Shown here: positions 21,671 to 33,301 of the stretch, one piece after another
How the letters are laid out: each line of letters starts with the position of its first letter
Numbering within the stretch: the stretch's first letter is position 1
Assembly (NCBI GenBank): GCA_038503035.1
Contig: JAVSML010001078.1
Location: forward strand, 193,972-257,971
Length of the DNA stretch: 64,000 nt
Source of the DNA: Crocodylus rhombifer
Lineage: Eukaryota; Chordata; Crocodylia; Crocodylidae
Reading direction: 5' to 3'
Translations under genes and position numbers: made by a program
The notes under the pieces: generated by a model
Databases searched by the model: none
What the model was told of the DNA's origin: nothing
The model's input: only the letters and a program-made list of their open reading frames with translations

Positions 21671-24600
21671 TAGATTATGACCAGGGTAACGGCTGATATA
21701 CAAACTGTTGGCCCTCATTTCTGTATGTGATAGCTATCCCCAGCTGCCCTCCTACCCAGTCATTACATGGCGGCATCGCAGCCAGAATGGGTCTTGTGGA
21801 AGGATTTGAATGATGTGAGTGTGCAGGTCTAGGGCACGTTGTCGGGACTGTGGGGAGAAAAAGCATAAGAAAAGAGCATGAAATCTCAATTGTGTTACTA
21901 AGCTTTCCAAGTAGCCTGGCACTGAAGGAATTTCACAAGGGCAGTTGCTCATTGACCCTCATGGATAATGGGTTTTCAGCACCAGCAGCGGTTTAGATGA
22001 GGCAGACTCATTTCTTGGCTTTCCTGTGGCTCGCAAACTGTGATGGCATTGGCGTCTCCAATGCTGAACAAGTAACTTTCATGTTTATTGTGCATAGGCA
22101 CCTGTTCACACCACGGGGTTTAATCCTCATTAAATTAAATGGGTTTATAAAATTTAAACCTGTTTATTTTGGAGCATTACATCAGTGTTTGCACGCACTA
22201 GGTTTTCAAACAAATTAAGCATGTCATTAACTTACCCTTGGGAAAGTATTGTGGACTTGTAATGGTCTCCTTTCTATAGACAGAAATGGGGTGGAGTTTA
22301 ACATTCAAGCCTCTTTCCCTATGTGGGAAGGGGTGAGGGGGACCAATGCCTCCAGAAATTCAGCCCGTTTCAGGTGTCATGAGTCAAGTGCCCCAAAACC
22401 ACTAGACCCATTTGGAAAGCTCAGCCTGTGTTTTAAGAAGTCATGTTTGCTCCATGCCCATACACCAGAACACTCATTTTTAGAGCCAGAAATGAGACCA
22501 GCAGTGGAAAACCTGTGTGAGTTATTCCCTGCTTGCTCGCTTAGAGAGATGTGGAGAGGGGGTGGCTTTGGAAAGCATCTGCCTTTCTTTTAACAGGGGA
22601 GGCTGATAGCAGGATGCTGATAGCAACAAACCTTGGGCACCATTGGGTTAGGCTTATCTCATTGAACACAGAGATGTGATCTGTGCCCCACAGATGTCCC
22701 AACCTCAACAAGCAGAGGAAGAATCCTCAATCCTACTGTATGTACAGGGAGTCATTTCGAGTGCCTTGCCCAAGGTCATGGGTGGACCCTCTCCCTGACC
22801 AGAACCCAAATCTCCTTTAAATGCCTTCTTGACAATGCCATCCCCACTTCCTCCCCTCCACCCCACACAAGGTGCACATCCCTCAGTGCTTTGGATAGCT
22901 TCCACCAGCTGAGGGAAGAACATGATTCCTGTTTCAGGTGCATCTAGTCTCACTGTCAATACCCTGGGGAGGAAGAAGAGCCCTTTTTTTCAAGCCAGCA
23001 TGCTTCACAGGCATTCACTTGCCAGGTCCTGCTGCCTCCTGCCTCAATGGTTGCTAAAACAAAAAAATTAATTTCTTCCCCAGCTGCTCATCCCACCCCT
23101 GTGAAGTCACACATGGCCTCTGGGCCACCTGGTTTATCACTGGCCAAGTCAGGGCACCTTTGAGCATGGGAGCACCTTGTTTCAAGTATTGGCTGGGCTG
23201 CTTTTGACTCCGTTCAACTAAACATCAACAGCCCAACTCCCCTTGGCCTTCGTTGAATGCAACCTTTTCGATAGGCCGCAGCAAGCATCCTGAACAGAGG
23301 CATGTGGCATAAGGCAACTCAATGGGAGAGGAAGAAACTGCTACAAGAAATATTCTCAAAGCAACTGTTTCATTTTGGAAAAACATTTTCCAAACCAGCC
23401 ATGAGCCACTAGTGGCTTCAGTTGTAACAAACATCTCAGTCTTGGCAGGTATTTCTGCTCTCCTCCAGAAATCACTAGGCTTGGAAAAATATTCAGTAGA
23501 AGGAAGGGGTGCAGGGCCAAGCGACCCAAAGGATAGGACGAGGATGGTCCCTGGTTGGATTCAGACAGGGATGGGGGTTACCAACTCCATGACGGGTTTT
23601 GTGTCGTGGAAGTGCAAGTCTGAAATTTGAAAGAGCTGTGGGTGAGGATTGAGTTGAGCTGATGCATTAGTATGGTTTTCCAAAACTGGGTTGAGGAGAT
23701 CAGAGTGTGGCTGTGACAGCAGAACTAGGTGGAAGGTGAAGGACAGGCAGAGAGAATAATTAAGCGAAGCCATGAATGAGTTGTATTGGCCCAGCTGGAC
23801 AAGGAAAGCTGATATCCCAAATGCCCATTGCTGGGCACTTAGGAGCCAGCACTTACCCCCTCACTGGCTGCCCTACGTGGCACATCCACATATAACCAGA
23901 GAAGAAAAGTCGGGGGAATCAAGCTGCATGTGATTTCCTCCCGCCGCTTGTTATGGGTCTGGATTGCTCTCCTTCCATTGTGCTGATTCTGGTGATACCC
24001 AAATACCTAACGACGGCTTCCCATTGAACAATCAGCAAGTTTAGGCTGGAAATCAGGTGTACAGGAGGCACAAGAAGCCTTTAATGGAGTGTCTTGGCAG
24101 TGCTGTATTGGATTATCCAACCAGCCCTGGAAAATTTGGCAGGAGAAACTCTGGGCTGGACCCTGGCTATTCATTTTCAACTAACTAATCCTGACATTTC
24201 CCTGCTCACACTACACTTGAGGTCTGCCAGTGCTTCCTCTCTGCAGCTGTTAGCCTCAAACTCTGTGACCACTCACTGATGCAAAAAAGGGAAAGGGAGA
24301 CAGCTTCTTAGTTTAATTGCTCTTGAAAAAGGCAGCACCGAGAAGGGCAGAGTGAAAGGTGGTTTGGGCAGATTTGAAGACCTTGAGCCAGATGCTTTCC
24401 AGGTCACTCAAGTGCTTTGACTTAATCATAAAGTATCACTGCCTTATCCAAAAAAATCTAATAGAGGCAAGAAACAGCATGGAGACAGAGGCCCAGTATG
24501 GTGGAGACTGGCCGCACAAATATTTGCAAATCCTTAAGTCGTCTAATAGTGTGTGGAATACATATTGTGTTGGTGATTTACCCCATTTCCATATTTTTCA

Positions 24601-24884
24601 GACGGTGGAAGCTGGAGCCATTTCTCCCAGCTGCTGATCAAACCAACTGGTTTTAAAACCGTAGACTTGTATGTCCATAAATCTGCAAGAAGAACAGATT
24701 TAGGCAATGAGTTACAGGATGGATCTTCAAATTCTTGAATATTGACCCTTCCAGTGGCTAAGGATCCTTTTCATTTATCTCTATCACTTTAAGATGCTTT
24801 TGCTTGGGGGAAAAAAAAAAAAAAAAAAAAGCCCACCAACCACATTTCCAGAGAGCAGGGTCTTGGGGAAAAAACACTTACGTG
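21671..24884. other. Long repeat-poor stretch
   Basis: Mostly single-copy DNA. A weak MIR-like core may lie at about 22726-22830 ('ccttgcccaaggtcatgggtgg'). Frames at 22249-22593, 23322-23630 and 24359-24637 have no recognisable domain. No exon was supported. Confidence 0.35.
24811..24830 (+). repeat. Poly-A run (20 bases)
   Basis: A pure A20 run with no associated retroposed sequence that I recognise. Confidence 0.9.
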
Positions 24885-25085
24885 AGTTGTCTCATGAGAC
24901 CTGAGTTCTAATCCCAGCTCTGCCAAATAGTCTCTGGCTCTTCTTGGATGGGTAATTAATCTCACCATGCCTCTATTTGCTTTCTGTAACATAGAAAAAT
25001 TTATTCCTTCTCGGTCCCACAGTTTGTTGGACTTGGATTGTAAAGTCTCTGAGGCAGCTGCTGTTTCATACTCTTCGTCCATACA
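24885..25085 (-). mobile_element. MIR-like SINE
   Basis: 'gacctgagttctaatcccagc' followed by 'tctgccaaatagtctctggc' and 'ctcaccatgcctctatttgc' is the reverse MIR order. 'ggattgtaaagtctctgaggc' extends into the tail seen in reptile MIR-type SINEs. Confidence 0.7.
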
Positions 25086-25414
25086 CCGCAATGGCGAGGG
25101 AAGTGTACTTGGTGGAGTGAGAACACGTGTTCTTGACCTGCTTTGTCTAACCCAAGTAAACTAATTTGGTTTTAAACAGCAGTGAAAGCAAGGAAACGTC
25201 TTCTTTCAGATTAACAGGTCCAATTCAACCCATGACTTTCCCATTGCCTTTCACTCAAGCTGCGATCACAAGAAAAAACCCAAGTATTTTGACTGCTCTT
25301 TTAACCTATGTTAGCAAGCTCATAGTTTCATAATTTCATAGTTTCTAGAGTTGGAAGGTACCTGAACAGATCATGAAATCCAACCCCCTGCCATGGCAGG
25401 AAAGAGCACTGGGG

Positions 25415-28342
25415 TCAAATGACCCCAGCAAGATGATTTTCAAGCCTTGTCTTAAAGACCCCCAGGGTAGGAGCCTGCACCACTTCTCTTGGAAGTCGGT
25501 CCCAGACCCTAGCCGCCCTGACCGTGAAGTGGTGCCTCCTGATGTCTGGTCTGAATCTCCCCTCTGCCAGCTTGTGACCGCTATTCCTGGTCACTCCTGG
25601 CGGTGCTCGGGGGAACAGGGACTCCCCCAGTGCCTGCTGGTCCCCCCTGACTAGTTTATAACAGACCAGTAGACCCCCCTCAGCCTTCTCTTGTGGAGGC
25701 TGAACAGGTTCAGGTCCCGTCGCCTCTCCTCGTAGGGCCTGCCCTGCTGCCCCCGACCATGCGAGTGGCCTCCTCTGGACCCTCTCCATGCTGTCCACGT
25801 CCCTCCTGAAGTGTGGCGCCCAGCACTGGACGCAGGACTCCCGCTGCGGCCTGACCAGTGCCGCATAGAGGGGGAGGATCACCTCCGTGGACCTGCTCGA
25901 GATGCATCTGTGGATGCAGGACAAGGTGTGGTTGGCCTTCCTGACCGTGTCCCCACACTGCCGGCCCATGTTCATCCTGGAGTCAATGATGACCCCCAGA
26001 TCCTTTTCCGCCTCTGCCCTGACGAGAAGGGAGTTCCCCAACCTGTAGGTATGGTGCCGGTTGTTCCTCCCCAGGTGCAGCACCTTGCACTCATTGGTGT
26101 TGAATCCCATCCTGTTCTCGTCCGCCCACCCCTGTGACCTGTCTAGGTCTGATTGTAGCCTATTCCTCCCTTCTAGCATGCCCACGTCCCCCCACATCTT
26201 AGTGTCTTCAGCAAATTTGAACAGGTGCTTTTTACCCCCTTGTCCAAGTCACTAATGAAGATGTTGAACAGTGTGGGCCCGAGGACCGAGCCCTGGGGGA
26301 CCCCACTGCCCACGTCCTTCCAGGTTGAGAAGGACCCATCCACTACCACCCTCTGGGTGTTCCCTCCAGCCAGTGGGCGACACATCTGACTGTGTGGGTG
26401 TCGACACTGCAGCCCCCAGTTTCTTGATGAGAACGGGGTGAGAGACAGTGTTGAAGGCCTCCCGAAAGTCCAGGAAGACGATGTCCACTGCTCCCCCTGC
26501 GGCTAAGGATTTGGTGACCTGGTTGTGGAGGCCACCAGGTTGGTCTGACAGGACCTGCCTCTAATGAACCCGTGTTGGTTGCCCCTGAGCATGATCTCCC
26601 CCCCGGTCCCTCGTGGACATGTGCCAGGATAACTCTCTCAAAAAAGCTTGCCCAGGATTGGGGTGAAACTAACTGGCCTATAGTTCCCCCAGTCCTCCTT
26701 CCTCCCCTTTTTGAAGACGGGAACCATGTTGGCCTCGTCCAGTCCTCTGGCACCTCACCAGGGCACCACAAGTGCTCGTACAGCTGTGCCAGGGGTCCTG
26801 CAATGACCGCCGCCAATTCCCTCGGCACTCGGGGGTGGAGATCGTCTGGACCAGCTGATTTTAACACATCCAGTCCCTCCAGACGCTCCCTGACTAGATC
26901 CTCCCTGACCCTGGGCCTGGGTGCGCCTCCCCTGGGGCCAGTGGGGGGGGGGCTGATCTGGTCCCTGCTCAGGAAAATGGAGGCAAAGAAGTCATTAAAT
27001 AAGTTAGCTTTGTTGTCTGGTATGTCGACCAAATTTCCCAGCATGTCTTGCAGGGGCCCCATGTTACCCGGTACCTTCTTTTGGCCCCCTGTGTATTTAA
27101 AAAAGGACTCCTTGTTGTCTTTGATCTGTGTCGCTGGTCCCAGTCCCATCTCCGCCTTGGCCTTCCTGACCCCCCCTGCATCCCCGAGCCACCGCAGTGT
27201 AGTCCTCCCTGGGGATCGCCCCTCCCTTCCATTGGGTGTGCGCCTCCCTTTTACTTTTAACCAGGAGACATTCCCAGATGCTTTTGGTGAGCCATGGGGA
27301 CTTTTGTGCCCTCCTCCTTCCTTTTATCCATGTTGGGATTTCCTCCCTTTGGGCTTGGAGGATCATCTCCTTAAGGAGCCACCACTCTCCTTGGACACCT
27401 GGCTCCCCTCCCCTCCGGGACCTCAGTGCCTCCCCAGCTATTCTCCTTAGCTCGTTGAAGTCTGCCCTCCTGACATCTAGGGCTGTTGCCTTGCTGCCGG
27501 CCTTTGCCACCTTGCACCGGATGGTGAATCCCAGCAGGTGACGATCGCTGTCGCCCAGGTGGTCGAGCACCTGCAGCCCCCGCACCAGGTCATCTCCCAT
27601 GGCCAGCACCAGGTCCAATAAGGCGTCTCCCCTGGTGGGGCTGTGCACCTCCTGGGGTAGATGGAGGTCCTGCATTTGGGCTAGGGACCTACGTGAGCTG
27701 ACTGCTCTTCCCAGCAGATGTCTGGAGAGTTCAGGTCCTCCATGATGACCATGTCCTTGGACCTAACGACCTCCGTGAGCTGACGTGAGAATTCCTGGTC
27801 TAGGTCTTCCCCTTGGTTGGGAGGTATGTTGTAGACCCCACCGTTAAGTCTCTTTCCCCTTGACTGCCTTGTATCCTAACCCAGAGCATTTCTGTGTGCC
27901 CCTCCTCTGACCCTGTGCTACCTGGTGAGGATGTATATTCCTCCTTAATGTGGAGCGCCACCCCCCCATCTTTCCTCCCTGTCCTGTCCCTCCTGTACAG
28001 CCCATAGCCCTCAATATTCACCGCCCAGTCATGCGTTGGGTCCCACCATGTTTCAGTGATCCCCACTATGTCTGGGTTGGTGTCAGCTAGCAGGAGGGTG
28101 AGTTCCTCCTGCTTGTTTCCCATAATACGAGTGTTTGTGTAGAGGCATTTGAGGCCTCCTGTGGATGTGTGCACTGGCCCCCTAATCTCAGCATTGCCCC
28201 GGCCCTTGTTGGTTACCTGGGTATATGTTCTACTTGTCGGTCTAGGCTGGGCTGTACTTGTGTGTGCTGCTTGGTTTAGTGGTCCAATGTTTCCTCTTCC
28301 CTTGTCTTCCCCTTCCCCTGATGAGCCTAGTTTAAAGCCCAC
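25415..28342 (-). pseudogene. CR1 ORF2 relic (endonuclease plus reverse transcriptase)
   Basis: ORF2 supplies target nicking and reverse transcription for CR1 retrotransposition. The endonuclease starts near 28200 ('GLKCLYTNTR', then 'IVGITETWW' with its conserved Glu) and ends near 27560 ('HLGDSDRHLLGF', the SDH block). Reverse transcriptase follows: 'LKSAGPDDLHPRV' at about 26860, 'FLDFREAFNTV' at about 26470, 'GVPQGSVLGPTLFN' at about 26300, then an active site that reads FAED instead of FADD at about 26205-26225. The last 260 codons (25415-26197) remain open and end in the usual C-terminal segment. Frameshifts at several points and the FAED change make it inactive. Confidence 0.9.
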
Positions 28343-29235
28343 TGGAAGAGATCCACCAACCTAGTAGAAAACACATGCTTACCTTTAGGGGAAAGGTGGA
28401 GCCCATCCCACCCGAGCACGTCTCTTGTAGTGATGTGCAGGTTGTTGTTGAGGAAGCCAAAGCCTGCCTCGAGACACTGTTCCTGAAGCTGCTAGTTGGT
28501 CTTTGCGATGCACATCTCATGCCATCTTCCACATCCGCTCACTGGTAGGACAGAATAGAAATCCCATCTCCTTCAGCACGCCCCCCAGAGTGTGGTAGTC
28601 TGCCATCAGGTGACCAGGGCGTCTCCTGGCCACATCATTAGTACCCCCATGGATTAGGACGATGGGGTAGTAATCGGTTGGCTGGATCATGGCCTGGATC
28701 GTCCCCTTCATGTCCTGAATCTTTGCTTCAGGCAGGCAGTAGACCTCGCATGTCAAGGGGTCCTGGTGACAGATGGGGCCCTCTGTACCTCTCAGAATGG
28801 AGTCACCTATGATGATCACTCGACGCTTCTCCTCCAGGACTGCTTAGCTCCTTTGGCCTGCTCGGATCATGGAGAGCGTGGAGTTGCCTCCTCTCCGGTT
28901 GCCTCCTCACCCTCCTTCTCCTCCAGTGTTGCCAGGGCCTTGTAGCTGTTCTCCAGCTGGACTGGAGGAACTGGTACTGCTGTGTTACGAGCAGCCCTGG
29001 TTCTGGAGGTGACCGTCTGCCACTCTGCAGTGGAGGGCACCTCCCAGGGTGCTTCTTCCTTGGGTGTGTGGCCCTCCAGGGAAAGGAAATAGCCACCAAT
29101 TTCTTCCTCTGCCTCCCTGATTCCCCTCAGCTTGCTAACCTCCTCCTGGAGCTCCCTCACCTGCACCTCCAGGGCCTTAAGGTGGGTGCCTGCAGGACAG
29201 GTGTGGGTGTCTCCAATCCCTGGACCCCTGGGCTC
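28327..29235 (-). pseudogene. CR1 ORF1 relic (coiled coil plus esterase)
   Basis: ORF1 of CR1 elements encodes a nucleic-acid-handling protein that includes an SGNH-type esterase domain. Here the N-terminal part (about 28867-29166) has heptad-like text ('QVRELQEEVSKLRGI'). The esterase block I is legible as 'IIIGDSILRGTEG' at about 28780-28819 and the third block as 'HGGTNDVARR' near 28640. The C-terminal catalytic block reads 'GWDGLHLSPKGKH' at about 28390-28420 in another frame, before a stop at 28327. At least two frameshifts separate these parts, so no full product is possible. The order and spacing match a CR1 ORF1 just upstream of ORF2. Confidence 0.85.
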
Positions 29236-29280
29236 TCAGCACCCAAGAGCTCACCATCTCTTTCACTGTACTCATAAATG

Positions 29281-29585
29281 CTAGTGTAGTACTAATTCAT
29301 GAATAATAGCTATTCAAGCAGCCCAGCAGAACACAAGTGAAATGCACCACCCATGTGTCATGTCACTAGCACCACACACAAGTTGTATAAGAAGAGATGA
29401 AGAAAAATCTGCACAGGTGAAAGTGCAGGTAGATATCAGCAGGCTATCTTGGTTCTAAGTGAAATTTAGTTCATTCTTTTGTTCTGGATGATCTAATTTT
29501 TCCAAAAGAAAAAATTGAGAAAGAGAGCATGGGGAGGTTTTTTATACGTTGAATATAATCGTAGTCCTACCTTATCTAAACTGTA
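29281..29585. other. Single-copy DNA
   Basis: Nothing recognised. Confidence 0.3.
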
Positions 29586-29965
29586 TGGTGGGCACGTGTA
29601 CATGTGTGCTTTAATGTGCATTATCCTATTGTAATGCACATTCAAGTGTCACAAAAGCCAGGCTCTTTAGCTAATGCACATTTTTCTAGTATCTCACAGG
29701 GCCTTTTTACATGTACCGTGGGACATGGCACCAGGCGCTTTAATTAGCAAGCCACGTTAATTAAAAGTGCCCATGCATCACATATGTCAGCGTTGCTGTG
29801 CATCCCTGCACTGAAAAAATGGTGGTGGGGTACTTTAATCAACACGATGGATTTCCAGTGCATTGGAGCAGGCTCCACGCACTTGTGTAGGAGTCAAATA
29901 TGGAGGTACTAGATTTAGTGCACATTACCTAAAGCACATTAATTGAATGTGTAGACATGTCCAGT
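29586..29965. mobile_element. Palindromic MITE, CATTAA type, long form
   Basis: The ends are 'tgggcacgtgtacatgtg' at the left and 'tgtgtagacatgtcca' at the right. TTAATG-NN-CATT-like units occur near both ends. The core ('ctgaaaaaatggtggtgggg', 'ggatttccagtgcattggagc') also occurs in the copy at 38081, confirming one family. It is non-coding, and CpGs are mostly lost. Confidence 0.7.
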
Positions 29966-30490
29966 TATACCCAATGTTGTGCTTATGTGTCTGTCTCTCT
30001 GTGCATGTTAATTTACTTTTCTGCCCAACAGTTCTAACTTTGTAGGATTAGCAGTGGATGCCATGAGGTATTGTGGCAAAAATCAGTATCATGCAATATA
30101 TTCACTTTCTTCATAACTGTGTTGTGACCTGAGCAATCCAGGAGCAGATAGGAAATGCAGGGAGTAGAGTACTCACCTGAGAGTTTCAGTTTTACTTGAA
30201 TTATGCCTCTTAAGGACAAGGCTGTTTTCAAGTGGGAGTGAGGGTAGGCTTTTAGGGCTTGAACCCTATCATTGCTGGATGCAGCAGAAGCTTTGTAACA
30301 AACCCTGGGACACTAAAACTTTCCAGCCCCCATGACCAACCCCAGCGTACCCAGGGGCATCCAGTGGCACTCAGCTCCTCTCCCCTCAAACAGCCTCAAC
30401 CTCAGCCTCTTGTCATTAATAAAGAAGGATCTCAATGGACTTTAGTTTGAGCCTAAGGTCCTCAAAAATGTTTGTGTTCGGTTCGTTATC
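29966..30490. other. Single-copy DNA
   Basis: Nothing recognised. Confidence 0.3.
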
Positions 30491-30565
30491 GGGGGTGTGT
30501 CTGCATGTTCATTAATACGCTTTAATTAGCCTATTTTAATGCACATTAAAGCATCACAAAAACCC
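30491..30565. mobile_element. Partial MITE, CATTAA type
   Basis: 'gggggtgtgtctgcatgttc' followed by 'cattaatacgctttaattag' and 'taatgcacattaaagcatca' is one end of the family, cut off where the next copy begins. Confidence 0.65.
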
Positions 30566-30711
30566 TGGGCACATCTACACATTCATTAATGCACTTTCAC
30601 TAATGCACATTAAAATAGACAAATGCATTTTTTTCTAGTACTTCACAGTCGAAGTCCTAAATTTAATGCGCATTAGCAAAAGTGCATTAATGAACCTGTA
30701 GACGCGCCCAG
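30566..30711. mobile_element. Compact palindromic MITE, CATTAA type
   Basis: This 145-bp copy has the cleanest ends in the family. The left end begins 'tgggcacatctacacattca' and the right end reads back 'tgggcgcgtctacaggttca'. The ends match at 28 of 32 positions, including the following ATTAATGCACTTT. It directly abuts the partial copy at 30491. Confidence 0.8.
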
Positions 30712-31549
30712 GATTAGCCAGCTGGACAGCTTGCCTTGCTTAGGCACATATAAGAGGGTGCTAACAAACTGGTATGCTGAATCCTTTTCACCCTACACCA
30801 GAAAAGGATTCCCCTGAGGGGAGAGTTTCATGGAACCGGATCCTGTAGGAATGATTCTCTGGTCATTGTAGGTAGAGAGGATTATAAGAGCTGCCTGATT
30901 TCTGAATGCATAGGAAGTGCCAATATTTTCTGTTGGTCCACGCACACGTCCTTCCCCCAAACACAGCTGACAAATGCCTCTAGAAACTTTTTCTAGGTTC
31001 TTCAATGCTGCCGTCTAGGCTTGGCTGGAGTATCTGGGGAAACATCTTGACTTCAATAGGTTTGGGACCAGCCGGTTCCCTACTGGCGATTATAAAATGA
31101 CCTGATAAAAGCACAATGGTTTTAAGAGAAACCTTGCAGCCGTTCTGTAGAAAAAGACCCAATTCGCCATCATGTGACAGCACTTTTATGCTATTGGCAG
31201 TGAAATTTATGGGGATGTACTGGTGTGAAACTGGAGTAAGGCAGCAATGTAGTGGGTTTTGTGAGAGGTAGGGTTGCAACAGGAGAACGATATGAAACTC
31301 AATATTGTTTCACATCACGTCAGTCCACTCTGCTCTGATACTGGCTGGACATTCACACTGGTGAAATAAGGAGAGAGATATATTAGTTTCAATGCAGACC
31401 GTGTTAGTTATTCTTTTTAAACACTGCTCTTCTCCCATCTGATCAAACAGGGAATCTGCTTTCCAGTGCCAGTTCCTGGTGATAGCGAAGCTGGAATGAA
31501 ATGAAAGCAGAGATTTCTACTTTTTCTCTTCCTTGAGCTATGCAAAATC
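30712..31549. other. Single-copy DNA
   Basis: No repeat or exon recognised. Minus-strand frames at 30793-31279 have no family features. Confidence 0.3.
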
Positions 31550-31760
31550 CCTTTGTCCAGAGTGAATTGTGTCCCCTCTGCCTTACAGCTGGAAAAATGA
31601 AGGCACGGAGAGGTGGAAGCAATGCCTGGATGAGACCGCATGACTTCAGAGCAGGATCTGTCCTTATTCTATTTTTGTACAGCTCCTAACACAACGGGGC
31701 TCCAGCATGGCCATTCAGTGCTATCCTGATATAAATATTTATTACTCTTGATGAATAATA
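31550..31760 (+). mobile_element. MIR-like SINE with reptile-type tail
   Basis: 'gaaaaatgaaggcacggagag' is the MIR core. 'ttgtacagctcctaacacaac', 'ggggctcc' and 'ataaatatttattactc' form a tail text widespread in reptile SINEs. Confidence 0.6.
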
Positions 31761-33301
31761 ATAGGGGTACTTTGTTCTCAGTCACTATAAAGTACCTCTC
31801 TCTTTCTCCCTCTGGACTCTGGTCGATCCATCAAATATATTTTCTGCAAGGCTCAAACTCAGCTGCCAGAGGTCAAAAGCCGATGCTTTATTTTCAGCCC
31901 TCCTGCCTGCAACAGAATAAATATTTTGCTTAAAATTAAGCCCATTTTGGTCTTGAACTTGAAGCTTAAATGTTTTGGATCCCGTGCAAAAAAGGGAGAG
32001 GAAGAAAAAAGCATCCCTCCCCCCACCCTGGGACTCCAAAAGCCCTGCAAGCATTTCACACAATATTTGAAAATAAATATTGCTCATCCCCAGGCTGATG
32101 GCTTGGAGTCCAAACGGGCTCTAGATTTATAATGGAAAGAGTGACACAATCTCAACGTTATGCGAGCCATGTGCTGTAACTCCCACCCCTCGCTCTCCGA
32201 ATTCTCCGGCTGCATGACTTGTCATTTTCTGCCTGAGCTCAAGGTGCTGTGCTAATTAACACTTTCCTACCAGTCCCCTAATCAAGGCCCCTTATGGCAA
32301 TGTAACGGTCTGGCCGGTGGCACTGGAGGGTTTTTATTTTTATTTTTTAGATGCCTGCTCCTAAAGCACCCACCCTCACCCCCCCAAAGTTATTTCTGAG
32401 AAATCAAGCAACTTCTGGAATAAGGATCTGGGGGAATAGAAATGATAGATTTTTTTGGAAGCAATAGAAAAGCCATCCATCACTTGCAAGCCTCTCCGAA
32501 GAGGCCCACTGTGGCTTGCCCACAGGTATAATAACCCTGATTTGCTTTGAAAAAGAAACGTCCCTCAAGGAACGGAGTCGGGGAAGAGGCGAGTATTGAA
32601 CGGCTGATCTATAAAGATAATTCATTCCACGTTTGTGCACTTTTGACTCGCTTGTTGCTTTGACTTATGACAGCAGAGTCACGCCAAGGTGTTATAGGAT
32701 GGAAGAGTCGTTCCCTCCAGATAGGGACTTGGCTGGGGGTGAGCCATGACCTCAGAGGAGCAGCACCTGAGTACACAGCTTCCAGGGAAAACGCAGGTCT
32801 CCGAGCTCCGATGAGCTCAGCACAGATGGTATCAAGTGAGTACACACATGTGCACACATGTCCATGCGTGCCCCACCACACAGCACAGACAAAGCTGGGG
32901 GACAATCAGCGCGTGCAGCTTGTCCCTGGCCCAAGCAAAGCTGTTGCCCCCCCACCCCCCCGCAAGGGTCACAGACGGGTCCAGACACTGGCACTGAGAT
33001 ACTAGCAAGCAAGTGCAATGATTCATTGCAAGCAAAACTGTGTGGGTACCTCCACTTTGGGGTGTCTGCCTACATGCATGCTGGCCTGAAAGCATCTACA
33101 TGGAAATTTAGCACCCTAGGTATGTGGCAAGGCTCATATGTAGAGATGAAACACTGCTGCCTAGTCACTACAGCTCTGGCCTCAGTGACCTAGGCTCTTT
33201 TTGTGACCTAGTCACTGACACACTGCTTGATTTCAGGGCACTCTAGTCCCCTTTTCTCTCTGAATCAGGGATTGCCATTTCCATTTCCTTCGTACAGCTT
33301 C
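31761..33301. other. Single-copy DNA, no gene recognised
   Basis: The repeat-poor part at 31760-32660 has AT-rich smooth blocks ('gtgctaattaacactttcc') that could be conserved non-coding DNA. Frames at 32609-33193 on both strands lack motifs. Confidence 0.35.

Larger units (their letters stand above)
25323..29280 (-). mobile_element. Near full-length CR1 LINE
   Basis: This is the longest CR1 copy, about 3.96 kb. Its 3' end is at 25323 with a 'catagtttcataatttcatag' octamer-type repeat, and its 5' side lies near 29280. In element order it has ORF1 with a coiled coil and an SGNH esterase, then ORF2 with an apurinic endonuclease and a reverse transcriptase. Both frames carry shifts and stops. 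The 5' untranslated region appears to be missing. The DNA is GC-rich compared with its flanks. The copy at 33302-34806 is a close relative. Confidence 0.95.

Noticed and set aside
25811..26137. Plus-strand frames at 25811-26137 and 33781-34107 that resemble each other
   Set aside because: They are the same antisense reading of two related CR1 copies, so their similarity reflects the CR1s, not a shared gene.
27010..27160. Zinc-finger or host-gene exon in the GC-rich 25-29 kb block
   Set aside because: All GC-rich sequence there is accounted for by CR1 ORF1 and ORF2. No Cys/His finger pattern was seen.
26572..27450. 292-codon plus-strand open frame, the longest in the window
   Set aside because: It is antisense to the CR1 ORF2 at 25415-28342. 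The GC-rich, low-stop antisense strand explains its length, and it carries no domain.
33120..33225. Small inverted repeat 'gcctagtcact' / 'cagtgacctaggc'
   Set aside because: Too short, with a common-word composition; likely chance.
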